A DNA stretch of 64,000 nt, taken from Nautilus pompilius. Its lineage: Eukaryota; Mollusca; Cephalopoda; Nautilida; Nautilidae. The translations under genes were made by a program, and so were the position numbers. Under the pieces are notes generated by a model. That model made no database searches. It was not told the origin of the DNA and worked only from the letters and a program-made list of their open reading frames with translations. Positions 1 through 13,400 of the stretch are shown piece by piece. Each line of letters opens with the position of its first letter. The first letter of the stretch is position 1. The stretch is from NCBI GenBank assembly GCA_018389105.1, contig JACATO010000058.1, positions 283,304 to 347,303 on the forward strand. Direction: 5' to 3'.

Positions 1-3000
1 TCCATATCACTTCTCTTACAGTTCTTTGATACCACTCATCTCAAGTCTTAATCTCTTTTCAGACACTGATTTTACAGATTTACAATCTGTGATGCATTCA
101 ATAGCTAGTATATCTGCTTGACCTATTCAAAAATATCGCTGTGTCCAAACCTTCAATCATTGCTAGTGTTTCTGCTCCCAACGTACTACATGTCAAATCT
201 TCTTAGATTGCCAAAATAATGGACATATATTTCCTTCCTTGTCAGCTAAGTTGAAGCAAGCACCCTGGGAACCCCCATCAGAAAGATTTCCCAGCAATGC
301 ATCTGAATACACAACTATCTTTAGATCAGAAGAGTTTTTTCTAAATTTTAGCACTACAATTTCATTTGCATCAATCAGTAGTGTTACCAATGGCTGTTTC
401 ATATGACCGGCCAATAGACAAGCATCAAAAATAACGTTGGGTCTTGATTGTCTAGCAACCCACATGATTTGTCCAATCTTAGCTCTGAGTATTTTTTTTT
501 CACCATCTTTCAAAGGAGCAGATTTTTCCAATATTCTAGCTTGTTCTATTGGAATCATCTTCAAACCCTCTGTATATCTTCTCTGTTGAAGTGTGATCCA
601 GTTATTTTCTTTAGCAAGTTCCAAGCCAATGTACTGGAAACATTTCTTTCCCTATTTTAAACTCATTTCTGATTTTCTCCACTACATTCTTTTCAAAGCT
701 GCTGGATGCTCCCCAAATAAAATCATCTATACGACAAGCAATAAACAAATACAGCTGGATCTACTTTAGACATCCTCCCATCAAGTCAGAGTAATGTATT
801 CTTTACTTTCATATACCAGTGTAGTGAGGCATCATTCAGTCCATAAACACACTTCTTTAATTTCCATAATTTGTTTTTTCTACCTGCTTCCACAGGTAGT
901 TTTATGAAAATGTTTGTTCACTGACATACTTCGGAAGAAGGCAGTCTTCACGTCTATGGAATGCGGATCCCAATTGTTTTGTGCCAACAGTGCTACTCCA
1001 CTTTCAGAGAGGGAGAATCTTTTATGATTTGCTGTTCTTGTATCTATTCAAAGCCCCTGGTTACAAGACGGGCCTTTGGTACTATCTATCTCTTTCTTTA
1101 GTTGTGCATATCCATCTCGTTGTAATGAACTTTTGCCCTTCATCTATAATCTCCTTGTATACTTGATTTTGTTTCCAACTTTCAAGTTCTTCTTTTGCTT
1201 TGTCCCAACTTATTTCTTCTGTCCTCAGTATCACTTCCTCTCCCAAATCAGTTTCTTTGACTTCCAGGTCTTTCACTTGACTTATGTCAACAGAAATCAT
1301 TTCTCCTTCTGCTTCATTAGCTTCTATAAATTGAATGTTGTACCAATTTTTATTCTTTCCAACAGCTTTTCCAGCTCTTTTAATAATCTTTGCCTTTACC
1401 TTTTCTCCGTGCCTGACAAAGACAACACTTCCATCTTTGCCAATCACAACTGCCGGTCCTCTCCATTCTCTGCCATCTAGTCTCTTGTAGAAAATTTTAT
1501 CTTCATTCTGAAAAAGTCCTTCAGTGGGTCTTATAGTCTTCCTGAGCTTTCAGCTTTTATAATGGCTTGTCTCATTTCATGTAATGCAGTCCTGTGTTCC
1601 GCAACCATCTTTCTTCCAGTTGTACCCTTGAGAGCTGGGGCAGCGTCTATCATTGTACTTGGTACATGTGGATTCTTTCCATACACAAGTTGATAAGGGC
1701 TGTAACCATGAACATTTATCATACTGTTTTTTATTATCAATCTGTATTTTCTTCAAAATATTTGACAGGGCCTGGTTGTGCCTCTCGAGCAAACCATTAC
1801 TCCATGGACTGAAAATGCAGTTGCCCTGTATTCAATATTAAAGTTCTGACACATCTTTGAATTCTTCATTGTTAAATTCCAGGCCATTGTCGCTCAAAAC
1901 AAGCTTAGGTGCACCATGAATTCCTATCCAGTGTTTAATAAAATTCTTTACAATGGTTGTTGCTTGCTTATTTCTAATGATAACTGCTGCACTGAATCTA
2001 CTAAAGGCATCCATCATGCGAAAATACCAGATGTTTGTGTCTAATTCATGCAAGTCAATAAGTACAGTTTGGTTGTAAGCATATGCCAGAGGTAATCCAG
2101 CGGCAGGCCTAGCTGGTGTCTTTCTGTACTTTAAACATGTTTCGCATTCTTGATACACATCTACAGCCCCTGCACTATAAACTTTTTCATCTGGTCAACA
2201 GATGCATGGCCAAACTGTACATGTAATTTCAAAGAAGCATTCTTCTTTCTTTTATCATCAAGTATCAACAGGTTCTCAACACTCAAAACTTCATAAGAAT
2301 CTTCCATCTTCTCATCCTGAACTTTACAATCTGTGACATCAATGCAGTAATGTCCTGTAGATGTACATTCCAAATTGACCAACTTGTCTAAGATCAAGGC
2401 CTGATTCTTGTCCATATCAATAATTGCTTCGACTTAAGTGAAAGTTTACCCATTAGCAGTGGAAGTTTGGTGTCAATTATTTCTGTTGATTTGACACTTA
2501 GTACAAGCAATATTAATTGGCAGATTAGCCCTTTTCATTGATCTTGTCACTACACCATCTACAAATCTAAAAGGAACATTACTGTCTAATATCTGAACTT
2601 TCTTGTCATTTTATCTACAAAATCTTCAGACTACTCTCTTCCACAGACAGTATTGGAACATGCTGTGTCTAATACTGCACATCCTAAAGATTCCATCATT
2701 AAAATTTCATTTTCTTTTACACCAATCAACAATGTCAGATTGAATTTAAAGAGGAATCATGCAGTCACTTTAATAGATTCTTTTTGTTCCTTCTCTTCAT
2801 GTGGACTGTGATTGACAAATCATGCACCTGGTTCTTCTTCCAAATCTATTTAATGGATTAAATCCTCTAATTTTGGCTGTCCATATGAATTATAGTTGTT
2901 TGATGTAAATTTTCCATATCCAGACCTTGTTCCATATTGTATGCTTTACTCTATATTGTTTGAGTGAAGAAAGCAATTTCTTGTTTAATAACTATAGGTA
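1..3000 (-). mobile_element. Ty1/copia-type LTR retrotransposon fossil (partial)
   Basis: Minus-strand protein remnants follow the copia order. Protease-like remnant lies at about 2590-2760, the zinc-binding pre-integrase region at 2161-2415, the integrase core at about 1530-2160, the integrase-to-RT linker at about 1080-1450, and reverse transcriptase/RNase H remnants at about 1-1080. The order protease, integrase, RT, RNase H is diagnostic of copia rather than gypsy elements. The element runs off the left edge of the window, so its 3' LTR is not seen, and no 5' LTR was recognised near 3000. It is broken in several places, with remnants in different frames; it looks moderately old and non-functional. 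The right boundary is approximate and abuts a hAT element at 3021. Confidence 0.85.
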
Positions 3001-3020
3001 AATAGACTTTTTATCATGAT

Positions 3021-6000
3021 CAGGGTTCATACACCTTACATCAAGAAACAATTAAGGACTTTTTCATGACTTTTAAGGACACCCTTGGTCAAAATGTAAG
3101 GACTCAAAAAAGCAAACATTTGCATAAATCACACAGTGATTACAGTGAAGAAGTATGTCATGTGGTAAGCAATGGGCACTCTGAAGTGCAAGTGCTGATA
3201 CCACAACCTTTATGAGACAGCAACATAATTCTAGCCCTACCCAGTTACCAAAGCAAAGGTGTACTTCTACAAGCCCACTTAATGAAAGTGCAGGCCTTTG
3301 GATTCTTCACACTGGGGGCATTTTTCTGGTGGGTTAAGACATTTAACTGGAATTGAAATAGAACTCCTGAGAATCTTACTAACACTGATGCTATATATAA
3401 AACCAATTTAGAAGCAGAAAAATGTATTTGTGTCCAATATTGATGAAGAAGTAAAAACATTTAAAGATATACAAATTATGAGTCTCATCAAGTTATGTTC
3501 TATCATTCTTGTATCTGAATGTCATTAGTTCATTACACATTGTCACTGACTTTCTAAAAACAAAATTGAAGATGTACTCTTGGGAAGGGTCTGAAAAAAT
3601 AACTATGTAGTATGAAAATGTACATAGATCAACATGGGTGACCCCTCCTCAATTAACTGTTTTATGCTTATTGCTAACTTCAGTACACACCAATATTAGC
3701 TAGACATTAGTGATACCAATTTCTGATCTAATGTCTCCTTCACATTGTCCAGTTCTTTTTGCTTGCTTTGTGCAGTGTGCTTAAAACTGTTTGCCTGTGT
3801 TAAAAATTGGAAAGAACAAACTTTCAGCTTTATCAGAGTTCATCTGTAATCTTAGTTCAAATACTTCCTCCATCAGGTATTTCCGCTTAAGAGATTTTCC
3901 TTGATTCCTTCGTCTTTCGCTGATTATCTAAATAAGCATGATACCTTTGACTGCCAAAAAATGCAGACTGGATTAATTCTTTGTTGAGTTCAACCTTGAG
4001 AATACCTCCCATTATTCTAATGTTGTCATATACAATTGTCTGGGAAATCAATGATTCCTGTTTCAAATTTTCCACAACCATTTTGTTGACTGAAAAGCCC
4101 TGCTCTACACTGGCATGGCCATGCGAGTGTATCAGCAACAACTGAAAAACAGACCACAAGTCAGTCGCAGATTCAATTGATGCCAGGAAGGAATAGAAAA
4201 ATGAATCAACCCTATCAATATCCTTGTTGAAATCCCTGAAAACAGCTGGAGCTGTAGACACCATCATGTCCAAAAACTGTGCATACTGCCGAATGATTTC
4301 AACACACTTTTCCAAATCTAATCTACCTGCATCATTAAGTGTTTTCACAATTTTCCTGAATCTCTCCAGGAGATCATCTCTTTTTTCAGTAACAGCCATT
4401 TGCTTGGGATCAAGGTAGACAAAGATTTCTGACAAGTGCATATTTCACTGGACATTTTTCTAAGAGCTTATCCACCATTTTCACCAACCTGTTTTGAACA
4501 GCCATCCTGAAGCCCATCATCTGCCTTTCACTTACTTTTTCTGATGAGAAAGTTCCCTCAGCATATTGTCAGCTTAAAAACCAATATCTGCCTTTCTCCA
4601 ATCCACAAAATTCTTTTTGTCATGAATATCATCTACCTGGGTAAGTTTATAGGCAGTAGAAGACTTTCAGAAGCTCAGGCTTCATAAACCTTGCCTCAAT
4701 GCATCTAATTGTGTGTGCAAGGTCAGTTGATAAGAAAGGGAGTCAAAGTTTTAGCAACATACAGAAAGAAGTGGATCTTTGGGAGAATTAGGACATCATC
4801 AGTAGCTTCTTGTACAGTTGTGAAGAACTCGGAACCTGGATTTGGGTATTTTTTCAGTTTCACTTTCTCCACATAATTTACAATATTCTTCCAAATATTC
4901 ACAGCCTTCTCAGCCACAGGCACATTTTCTAACCATCTATGCTGACACATTTTGGCTGGAAAGATGTCTGAGCCAGTAGCAGCAATGTAATCATCACATC
5001 TAGCAGAGGTGTCTTTGAACAATCTGTACATACCATGGAATAAACTATCCAGTCTCCACCCAGTTTCACTCTTGAAGGCTCCATGGCAGACATGTAATCC
5101 ACAACTTCCCATGTTCAAAAGCTCCTTATCCAAGTCTGCAAGATCAGATCAGAACAACAATTTATGGAATTTCCAATTTACATTGGGCCCATCCATCGAA
5201 ACCTGCAGGTGATGATGGAAATTGAGCTTTTCACACACTGATGTAAATTTTTCTAACAACGTCTCAGCATCACCATGGCCAATGAACCCTGAACCGTAGT
5301 ATCTGGTAACAACTTCATCGTTTTGCAACAGTCTAACATGTATGTCCATCTGCTTCAATTGCTCCTTGTGGTTCATGCTCTCATCAAACAACACGTACCT
5401 TGTCTGCTTATTGACATTATCTTGCAAAAGTTGAGAGAAATATGGCAGCCCAAAACAAGTCATATAAGCACATTTCCTTTCACCACAGCTGATTGCCTTA
5501 GCAATGTGACTGTCAGGGAACATGACAGCAAAGAGTTCATTATTATCCTGACATGACTTGAAGCTATAGTGATTGTCAATAACTTTCAAACACCACATGA
5601 TCTCTGCCTTTGTAGTACTTCCACTTTTCTTTATGAGGTCATCATCAAGTGTGTTGTTTGGTGGTTGAGACCTTGAAGGAACAGAAGTACTGGGAATGGG
5701 TGCATGACATTCTGTAGAAGTCAGTCAGTCATACTTCCCACTAATTTCTTCAAACCTTCCATGACTGTACAAGAGGTAAAAATTAGCCTGTTACAATCAG
5801 GCAAAACCAGAGTTGGGTCAGTCAAATTTTTGCCAAAGGTCAGTGACCCAGGGTCTCAATCTCAGCAAAGAAAAGGTGAAAGAGTGCAGAAGCCATGAAG
5901 GTGTTGATCCACAGCTTAAATATGAATGAAGAGACAAAATAAAGTGAAATAAAATACTGGTATTGACAGCTGACACCCGGCTCATGAACAGCGTCCTGTG

Positions 6001-6838
6001 CTGAGACCGCTCCTCCCTGGCACCAGTCAGTCAGTCTGTTCCATCTGGAGTCGTCTTTACACAGTTCTTGAGTAGCGTCGACCGACGATGTTGTTGATCT
6101 GTCCTCCCCCATGACAGCGTCGTGAAGGTTTGTTTGGCGGTTTCCTGCCGCCTGTGATCCCTTGTGGTTCAAACCCCGATAAGACGTTCTTTTCGTTCCG
6201 TTACGGGCCTCGGATGGTGCGCAGCCAGTCCTTAAACGCCCGGATTATCAAGCCACGCGACTTGGAAATGACACCTTCCGGGCATTGTTCGTGATGATTC
6301 AGTCACCTTTTGTCACAAAAATCTCTCGTAAACAGCGATGTTGGAAGAAATTCCGTTTGCACGTGACTCGCGAACAAACCCACGGCTCTGAGAGCTCAGC
6401 AAGAATGGCTACTGCCGAACATGGCCGAGGCAGTTGAAGTCGGCATCAGACTTTTGAATGAAATCAAATATTAAGGACTGCTAATGACTTTTGGTCACTT
6501 TTCCCAAAATTGTTGGACCCTTCAGTACTTATCGTTTGGCTTAGGTTCCTAAGGACCCGTACGAACTCTGTCCGATACTCTCTCTCTCTCCCCCCAAAAA
6601 TTCTCTTCCTATCACCGCAGCCGTTAACGCTAATCGTCTATCAGTGGGCGAAATTTTCGAGTAATATAGGAGTTCATACCCCATCAGGAAGAACTATATC
6701 ATCTACCGTATCGTTTCTCGAACGCGAAAATGTGGTCCGCCATTGATACGTATCACCTCGTTTGTGTTCGGAATCGGGATAAACTTCAAAAGCTGCGTCA
6801 TTTTTGTCTTGCAAGAGCAATTCATCCAAAACCCCTGA
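3021..6838 (-). mobile_element. hAT DNA transposon, element 1
   Basis: A minus-strand hAT transposase remnant is enclosed by hAT-like ends. The left end starts CAGGGTTCATAC at 3021. Two right ends are possible. One finishes at 6570 (reverse complement CAGAGTTCGTAC, a closer match over the first dozen bases). The other finishes at 6838 (reverse complement CAGGGGTTTTGG), where the 8-bp flanks ATCATGAT (3013-3020) and ATCACTGT (6839-6846) agree at 5 of 8 positions, as expected for a decayed hAT target duplication. Subterminal TTAAGGACT-like words occur near both ends (about 3052 and 6473). About 750 bp between 3080 and 3870 carries no recognisable coding sequence. The element is inactive. Confidence 0.75.
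3878..6285 (-). pseudogene. hAT transposase, broken
   Basis: The likely start is ATG at 6285-6283, opening MPGRCHFQVAWLDNP, a BED-like N terminus typical of one animal hAT family; AFKDWLRTIRG follows at once in another frame. Downstream, 5598-5149 contains MFPDSHIAKAISCGERKC and a DESMN acidic segment, 5133-4723 contains QHRWLENVPVAEKAV, and 4441-3887 contains the hAT C-terminal motif SHGHASVEQGFSVNKMVVEN. The order and spacing match a full transposase, but the pieces lie in different frames with stops between about 5700 and 5900 and between about 4440 and 4720. hAT enzymes are DDE/RNase H-fold transposases with a C-terminal dimerisation region. This copy cannot encode one. Confidence 0.8.
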
Positions 6839-7250
6839 TCACTGTATCGAGACCGTCTCTCTCTCATTTAAACCCTGGACATTAATGCTTAATGCTCTCG
6901 CCTGAGGAATTCAGAGTAACAGCCGACGCTTGTTTCTCGGGCGAAACGTCCGCCATTAATTTCCATGTCTCAATCCCATGTCTCATAATCACCTGTTAAT
7001 TTAGGCGGATTCTTGTAACTTTGGGCCGTGTTTCGTTGCTCTGCTACAAATGTTAATCTCTCTCTCTCTTACCTCGTAAATTCACCCCCGGACTCTCGCT
7101 GTACTTCACACCATGCCGCTGCCCAACATCCCGCGTCACCTTCCTTCCCACTTTCGCCCTTCCGCGCATGCTCCGCCCCGCCACGTGACCGTCATAATGA
7201 TCCTCCGATGCAAACTTTCTCCCCCATCACACACTCAACACGATAACAAC
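5980..7250. promoter_or_regulatory. CpG-rich block, promoter-like
   Basis: This stretch has many CpG dinucleotides in a window that is otherwise AT-rich and CpG-poor. The left part lies in the 5' region of hAT element 1; the part from 6839 to 7250 is outside it under either boundary. It contains three CT-rich runs (about 6580, 6857 and 7056) and a repeated 30-38 bp motif (6712-6749 and 6931-6960) built on GTTTCTCG and GTCCGCCATT. The latter is an inverted YY1-like core (AATGGCGGAC). No coding exon was recognised next to it. It may be the promoter of an unannotated transcript or a relic of the element's promoter; the sequence does not decide. Confidence 0.45.
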
Positions 7251-10250
7251 TAAAATTAGGAATGAGAGTTAGTGTAGTCTGAAACTAGTCACCCTCAAAA
7301 CAAGTTACAACAGATCTTTCAGTGAAGTGAGTCAAAACGATCCAACAAATATCATAAGTTTATTTCAATCAAAGGGGATAGTTGAGCTCTGGCGATAATT
7401 CATCAAGTGCAAAAGTGAAAACCAAGCTTACACATTTCTTCCAAGAAATGTTTAATTCTTTAGTTGTTTACAAAACATTACACACGTCTTCCTACTGATT
7501 TTATGATCGTAAAATCGTAGTGTTCAATTGGTTAAATAGAATTATTTTGCGCAATCCCAATGAATAAGGGTTTTACTCCATTTTCCAATCACTTATTTAA
7601 CATTTATTTGATTCAACCATTACACCATTTTCAATAGTATAAGTTAACCCCTCAAGTACAAAATACTTGTAGTGGTAACATCTAGCATGTTTGGAAACCT
7701 TTGTTTTAAAGTCTTTAATAATGATTCTGGGGTTGAACTGAAGCCATTTGTCTCAGTGTAAAAAAATATCACAAATCATTCTAGAATAACCAGGATAGAA
7801 TATTACAGGATTATATTCAGAACATGACTTATTTAATGTCTTTGTACCAAAAAAAGGAATTTCTTCCCAACAGGCACTGGTATTTTTCAGCTCCATTTTT
7901 GTTTTTCAAAAAGACTCCTACCTCTGGAACATAAAGACAAGTGTATAAACTCTGCAGTCTATCAGTCACAGCATCAATAAACATAACCAGAGATAAAATT
8001 TTACAACTAAACAAAGAAAGGATGGTGTGGATGCTTTAAATCGGTCCTCTCTTACATGAACAGGCAATGAACCAACAAATGACCTTTGATAATATTTTTG
8101 CAAACTTTTGGATGTTGCATCACTTGTGTAGATCCCAAAACATCCTGCTTGGACGTAAGACAAGAAATTCAGAAGACATATTCCTGCAGACTTACTGAAG
8201 AAATGGTTGAACCACAGCCTGCATCAATACTTCACAGCATCAGAAATTTCTTTCAACTTTGGGGCAGATGGGTTTTCAACTAGAATCTGTAGACCAGTAG
8301 GAAATGGACGAAGAACCGCCATCTAAATGTTTGAAGTACCACTTGTGTGACTGGAGGAAGAAACAAAATCAAACCAACTGCATGAAAGTTGTGAAAAGAA
8401 TGAGTGATCCAAAACATATCTACAATGAATGCAGTGCCACAAAACTATGAAAAAAAGATAAAGATCATAACTAAAACTCAAGCCTGTATTATATACCGTA
8501 TACATCAACATCTATATACTCAGACAAAAAACAAAACTGACCTGAATACAAGTTTTATATGCATTTGTGTAAATATATTTGCATAAAAAATTAATGAATA
8601 TATTCTAATCTTGGAGATGTTTATCCTTTTGTCCATTTAGAGGGTTAATCATTTAAAATATTTAGTGAAAGCAACACCTACATGAGTGAAGTTTATTAAA
8701 GGAAGGAAAAATGTAAGTGAGCCAACTATCAATTTTTTTTAAATAATTTTTTCAGTTTGTCTCAAACTTTTGAAGTTTTTTGCCCCCCCCCCCACTACCT
8801 TTTCTGGCAGACAAGCAACTTTTTCATATAAATAATCATCTTAACACATAGAAACTGTTTGAAAATAAGAATTGACAAGATAGTATTAAATCTTGTTTTA
8901 ATAGAATTATACAACAACAACTACAATTCTAGTCATTCACAAAACGTATTTACTGACACATCTATTACATATTGGCATGTGTTTCAGGTTTTCATGCATC
9001 ATAGATCAACACTGAGACAAAAAATGTCAAAAAAATAAATAAATGCTAGGAAAATATGCAATAGAAATAAAATAAGATTGGGAATGAAGTTCTAAGCTAG
9101 GCCTTAAATATTAAATATTCTTGAAAAAATTGTTCTAGTGTGACAAAAACAACCATAGTAAACTTCTCAAATTGACAACTTTCCACCATCTAATTTTCAT
9201 ATTATAAAAAAAAAAAAAGATTGCATTCTGGGAAATTCTCAAATATTTCATAAGAATTTTCTTTTAAAAAAGCAATACTCTGAAGGCATATGAAATGTAA
9301 AGCAAATTTCTCTCTGATAATATTCTAATGTACAAGATTAGTTTAATATCTATAAATTAAAAAAAATAACAAAAGCTAAAAACTACTTCTTCAAAAAAAA
9401 AGTAGCTATGGAAGCTTTCTCTGATTTTTGAAAAAAAAGTTGTTTTAATCAGAGCAGACAGTTTATAATATTTATTATACAAAGATGCACATCTTGTGAT
9501 AAAAATAAAACCATTTGGGATAGTGGCTCATTATATTAAAACTAAGTGGATGATGTGAGAATGAGGTTAAGCTTATTTTAGTGAGTGAATACATAGCTTA
9601 CAACAGATATGATAACAGCTGAAGCTTAGGTGAGCCAGTTTACACATGGAAGGATCTTTTCCATTGTCAACACTTTCATTAACAGAAAAAAATTATTGAT
9701 AACTATAAAATATATTATACACATATATTCAAGTTTCGCTGTTCTTGCACTAAAAAAAAAAAAAGTTTTTCTGTCAGCTGCTCACTAGCACGTTGCAAAG
9801 TTCATCCAGTAACCTGTACAGGTAAAACCATTCTACACGTACATAAGTATTCCTGTCTAGGTACAACTGGATATAGCTACTATAATGTTTTCTGGTTTCA
9901 CTAGTAAATAATATTGGTTTATAACAAGACTAAGTATTCACGCAGTGAAATTAAAATAATTATGAAACAAAAAAGGTAAATACAAGGGTTTACTGGCAAT
10001 AATATAATACTAACTGTCAGTAAAAAAAAAAAATAGTTTCATGTAAACTCAAAACAGAATTTTCAAGATTAAAATTAAGATCTAGTGCCTATAAATTCTA
10101 CTCATGACAACTAAAGCTTTAATAATTATTATACAAAAAATTTAGCAAATTTTCTTTGTCCATATATAGATTGAATAAGACAGGCTTTTCCTACCAATAA
10201 ATTTCTTATCAGCCTGTTTCAGTATGAGCTCATAGCAGCAAGACCAGCTC
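7251..10250. other. AT-rich 3' flank of GIPC, including probable 3' UTR
   Basis: No coding sequence of either strand is supportable here. The stretch is AT-rich with many short A runs and a C tract at 8783-8793. The 3' UTR of the minus-strand GIPC gene must begin at 10250 and extend towards lower coordinates, but its end is not determined. Short open frames on both strands lack family resemblance and splice context. Confidence 0.6.
9471..9476 (-). promoter_or_regulatory. candidate polyadenylation signal for GIPC
   Basis: TTTATT on the plus strand reads AATAAA on the minus strand, about 775 bases beyond the GIPC stop codon. In AT-rich DNA such hexamers occur by chance, so this is only a candidate. 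RNA data would be needed to place the transcript end. Confidence 0.25.
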
Positions 10251-10435
10251 TTAGAACTGTTCACTGAATTCCTGTGTCTTTTTCAGCCGGCCACTTTTTG
10301 CATCACTGATGGCGCCCCACAGATCGAAGATGAAATCGTCTGTAAATCCAAATGCTTCAAGATCTGACTGATCAACACCCACGGCAAATTCATGGGGGTT
10401 TTCTTTCTTTCTACCAATTTCCCAAATCGTATGTG
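10251..10435 (-). CDS. GIPC: GIPC coding exon 5 (C terminus)
   Basis: The exon follows acceptor TTTAACAG and reads [36 protein letters not shown], then a tail [11 protein letters not shown] and TAA at 10253-10251. The block FxDxFIFDxWGAIxDAK is the diagnostic end of the GIPC GH2 domain. Human GIPC1 stops right after DAKVGRY, so the last dozen residues are an extension here. Confidence 0.94.
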
Positions 10436-13400
10436 CTGTTAAATAAAATTAATGAGATACATTACATTTTTGGTAGTTCTGCTCCTCCTACATCACATTA
10501 AAAAGGAGAGAGGAGACTGATAGAAGTATTGTAAACAAAGACAAAACTCATCCAGCTAATTAAATAAACAAATTGTAATTCATGCAAGAGTGATTCTAGT
10601 CCACGCAATGACACTGCCAGTACCAACATATTTGCATAAAATTCACTAGGAAGATACTCTTTTCATTCCGAGTTAGGATTTAAAAAAAAAAACAAACAAA
10701 CAAATCAACAATATGGCAAAAAACCTAAAGCAACTTAATATTTTGAACTAATGAGAGTTCATTGCCAACATAAAAGAAAATTACGAACTAAAGCACAAAA
10801 AAAATAAAGAACTAAAAACAGAAACACGCATCTCCTATATATTAAAAAAGGGGGGAATAAAATATGCAGATTTAAAGAATGCAGTGAAAGGGCATGGAAG
10901 ATTTGTTTACTTCAAACAGGCTTCAGATGTTTTGATGAATAAAGATTCCTAACTCAAAGTTTGAAATTAGAACGTTATCTTGATCATATCAAAATGGATA
11001 TGTGACTTAAATATGGACATCATTTTTATTTCATGAAACAAAATTTTACATTTTTTTAATATTTCATTTGTCTGTGCTAGAGTTTTATTTTGTTTTTTAT
11101 GTTGACAATGAATTAAGATTATTAAAAATATTCAATGTTGCAATTTTACTTTTGTATATGCTCCTGTCACTAATTTTTTTTTGGTTTTCTTGACATTTGA
11201 AATGGTTAATTGATATAGACATGTTTATAATGGAGAGCTGATGATATAGGCACATGGGCCTGCATATCCAGCTAGTGTAAACCAGTCTCCAAAGAGGGTA
11301 GCACATTAGTACCAAAGCTGATACATTTTGTACAATAAGCCAGTTCTAACTTTACTTATTACAATCATTTCACTGAGCAGAACATAACTAAACAGAAACC
11401 AAAGTTTGAAAGAAGCACCTGTTTAATCTAGAACCATGGCAGAATATGAGTGCAGTTAATACTTTGTGGTGAAACTCTTTGCTTTATGAAAGGCAGCAAC
11501 AAACTGACAAATTGTGCAGATGGGATCAGCAGTCCTGCTCCTTGGGATTATAGCCCAATTATGGAACAGAATTTGTATTAGGAACTCCAAGGAAGTGGAT
11601 TTATAGGGACACTTTTCTGAGGATCATTTAAGGATGTGACATACACATGATCAGAAGAGTTCTTTTGCACTGATTGGCCAAGCCATAGCAGTTGTGACAC
11701 CCTCTCTTCCTTCCCATTTTTTGCATCGCACCCTGTTGCACAAAAATAGTTGTCTTTGCAGATTATCATTGGCATAGACGGGCACAAGTCCTTGGAGAAT
11801 ACTGATGTATCAGGCAGAAGCTGCATTCTTTCATAGAGCACCAGCTGCGACCATCCAGCAACCAAAATCATATCCCACACCATGATAAACATATTGCCAT
11901 GGTTAGCACATAGTTCAATAAAATGAATGTGGGGACAGCGTCACACTCTACATGACTACTGTCTGAGAACTGCATGGAAAATATGACTGTTTCAAAATGT
12001 AGGAGGGCGTGATGGCATGTGCATTGAGTTAATATGGTGCAGAGAGTTGGTTTCAACCTCACCACTCTTCCGTCGTATGCCATGCTATGGAGATAATATA
12101 CATATAGTGCTCTTGTGGAAACCTGCACATGTTCCATCATATTTGCAGCTGATTTTCGGCATCTTTTGCCAATGTCTCAATACCTATCTAAAATACAACT
12201 TTCAGAATCCATCAGTTCCTGTGAGCCTCCTGTTTGTAGCATGGATTTCTGCAGACTAAGACTTCCTTTGGTTTATGTCTGTTCTTATAACTTGCAGTTG
12301 TGTGTTTATTATATGAATTAAAAGGCCTATTCAAGTCTCAGGGAGTGTCTATTTACTTATTTCAAGTCCCTCTATATGTACATACAATGTCAGATATAAT
12401 TGTAGACTCAATGAAATATCCCACATCATTCATTAATCAATTTAAATTAAATTCAAACAGCCCATAATTATATGTATCCAAGTTTTAAAACTCTTTTCAA
12501 GTCATTTTAAAAATAAATTTGAAATTACATTTATTAAAACATGGTGAACTGTTACAAAATGTACTCTTGTGTTTTAGTACTGCATTTTTTGTAAAATAAA
12601 GAACCTACCTTCATTTTAGTAAACATTTGATGATAATGACAGTAATTATATTTAAAATCATTCCTTAGAAAGCAAAATATTTCCATGTGAAGATAAATAA
12701 ACAAACATCACATTTGGAAATTATGGCATACACAAACTTTCAGGTAATAAAGTGGTGAATCAAAAGTAATCTGATATTTTATTGTGTGGATACAGTGGAA
12801 TGCAAAATTAAGCTGATATTGACAATTTTAAAGTTATTCTTCATCCTATGAGAATCAAAAGTAATCTGATATTTTATTGTGTGGATACAGTGGAATGCAA
12901 AATTAAGCTGATATTGACAATTTTAAAGTTATTCTTCATCCTATGAACCTTTAATGTAACTTTTATACTTACATAGCTCAGTATCATTGATACCCATGAA
13001 TGATTCCAGTAAATTGTTTATTTTGTCCACTGCTACACTGGATGCATCATCATCCTGACAACATAAATATACTGAACATTTTAATATCAATATATATATA
13101 TATATGCATGCACATGAAAAAAAAAATATTAAGCATCACTAAATTTATTCAGTAATCATGCAAAATTATTGAGGAACAGCACATGATAAAATCATGGGAT
13201 TGTATAGCCACACCATTTACTCAAACTATCATGAAGTCTTAGGTGAATTAATGCATCAGTTTTAGCAGGTGGGAGACATACATAGAACACACATGTTTCT
13301 TCATCAGGTATCTTACCAAGAATTTCATGTACCTTAGCCAGCCAAAATTAGTGACAAAAATATCTGATCATTATATGGTACAAAAATGCTTCAATGGAGT

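Larger units (their letters stand above)
10436..12972 (-). other. GIPC intron 4
   Basis: This 2.5-kb AT-rich intron holds a decayed Tc1-like remnant at about 11415-12110 and a perfect 95-bp tandem duplication at 12757-12946. In the rest (10436-11410 and 12110-12756) I see only short A/T runs and no coding signal. Confidence 0.7.

Noticed and set aside
448-1480. Plus-strand open frames in the first 1.5 kb
   Set aside because: They mirror the minus-strand copia-type fossil and are Phe/Ser-rich shadows.
7028-7246. Short proline- and serine-rich frame in the CpG-rich block
   Set aside because: Length and composition follow from the local GC-rich sequence; no homology or start context.
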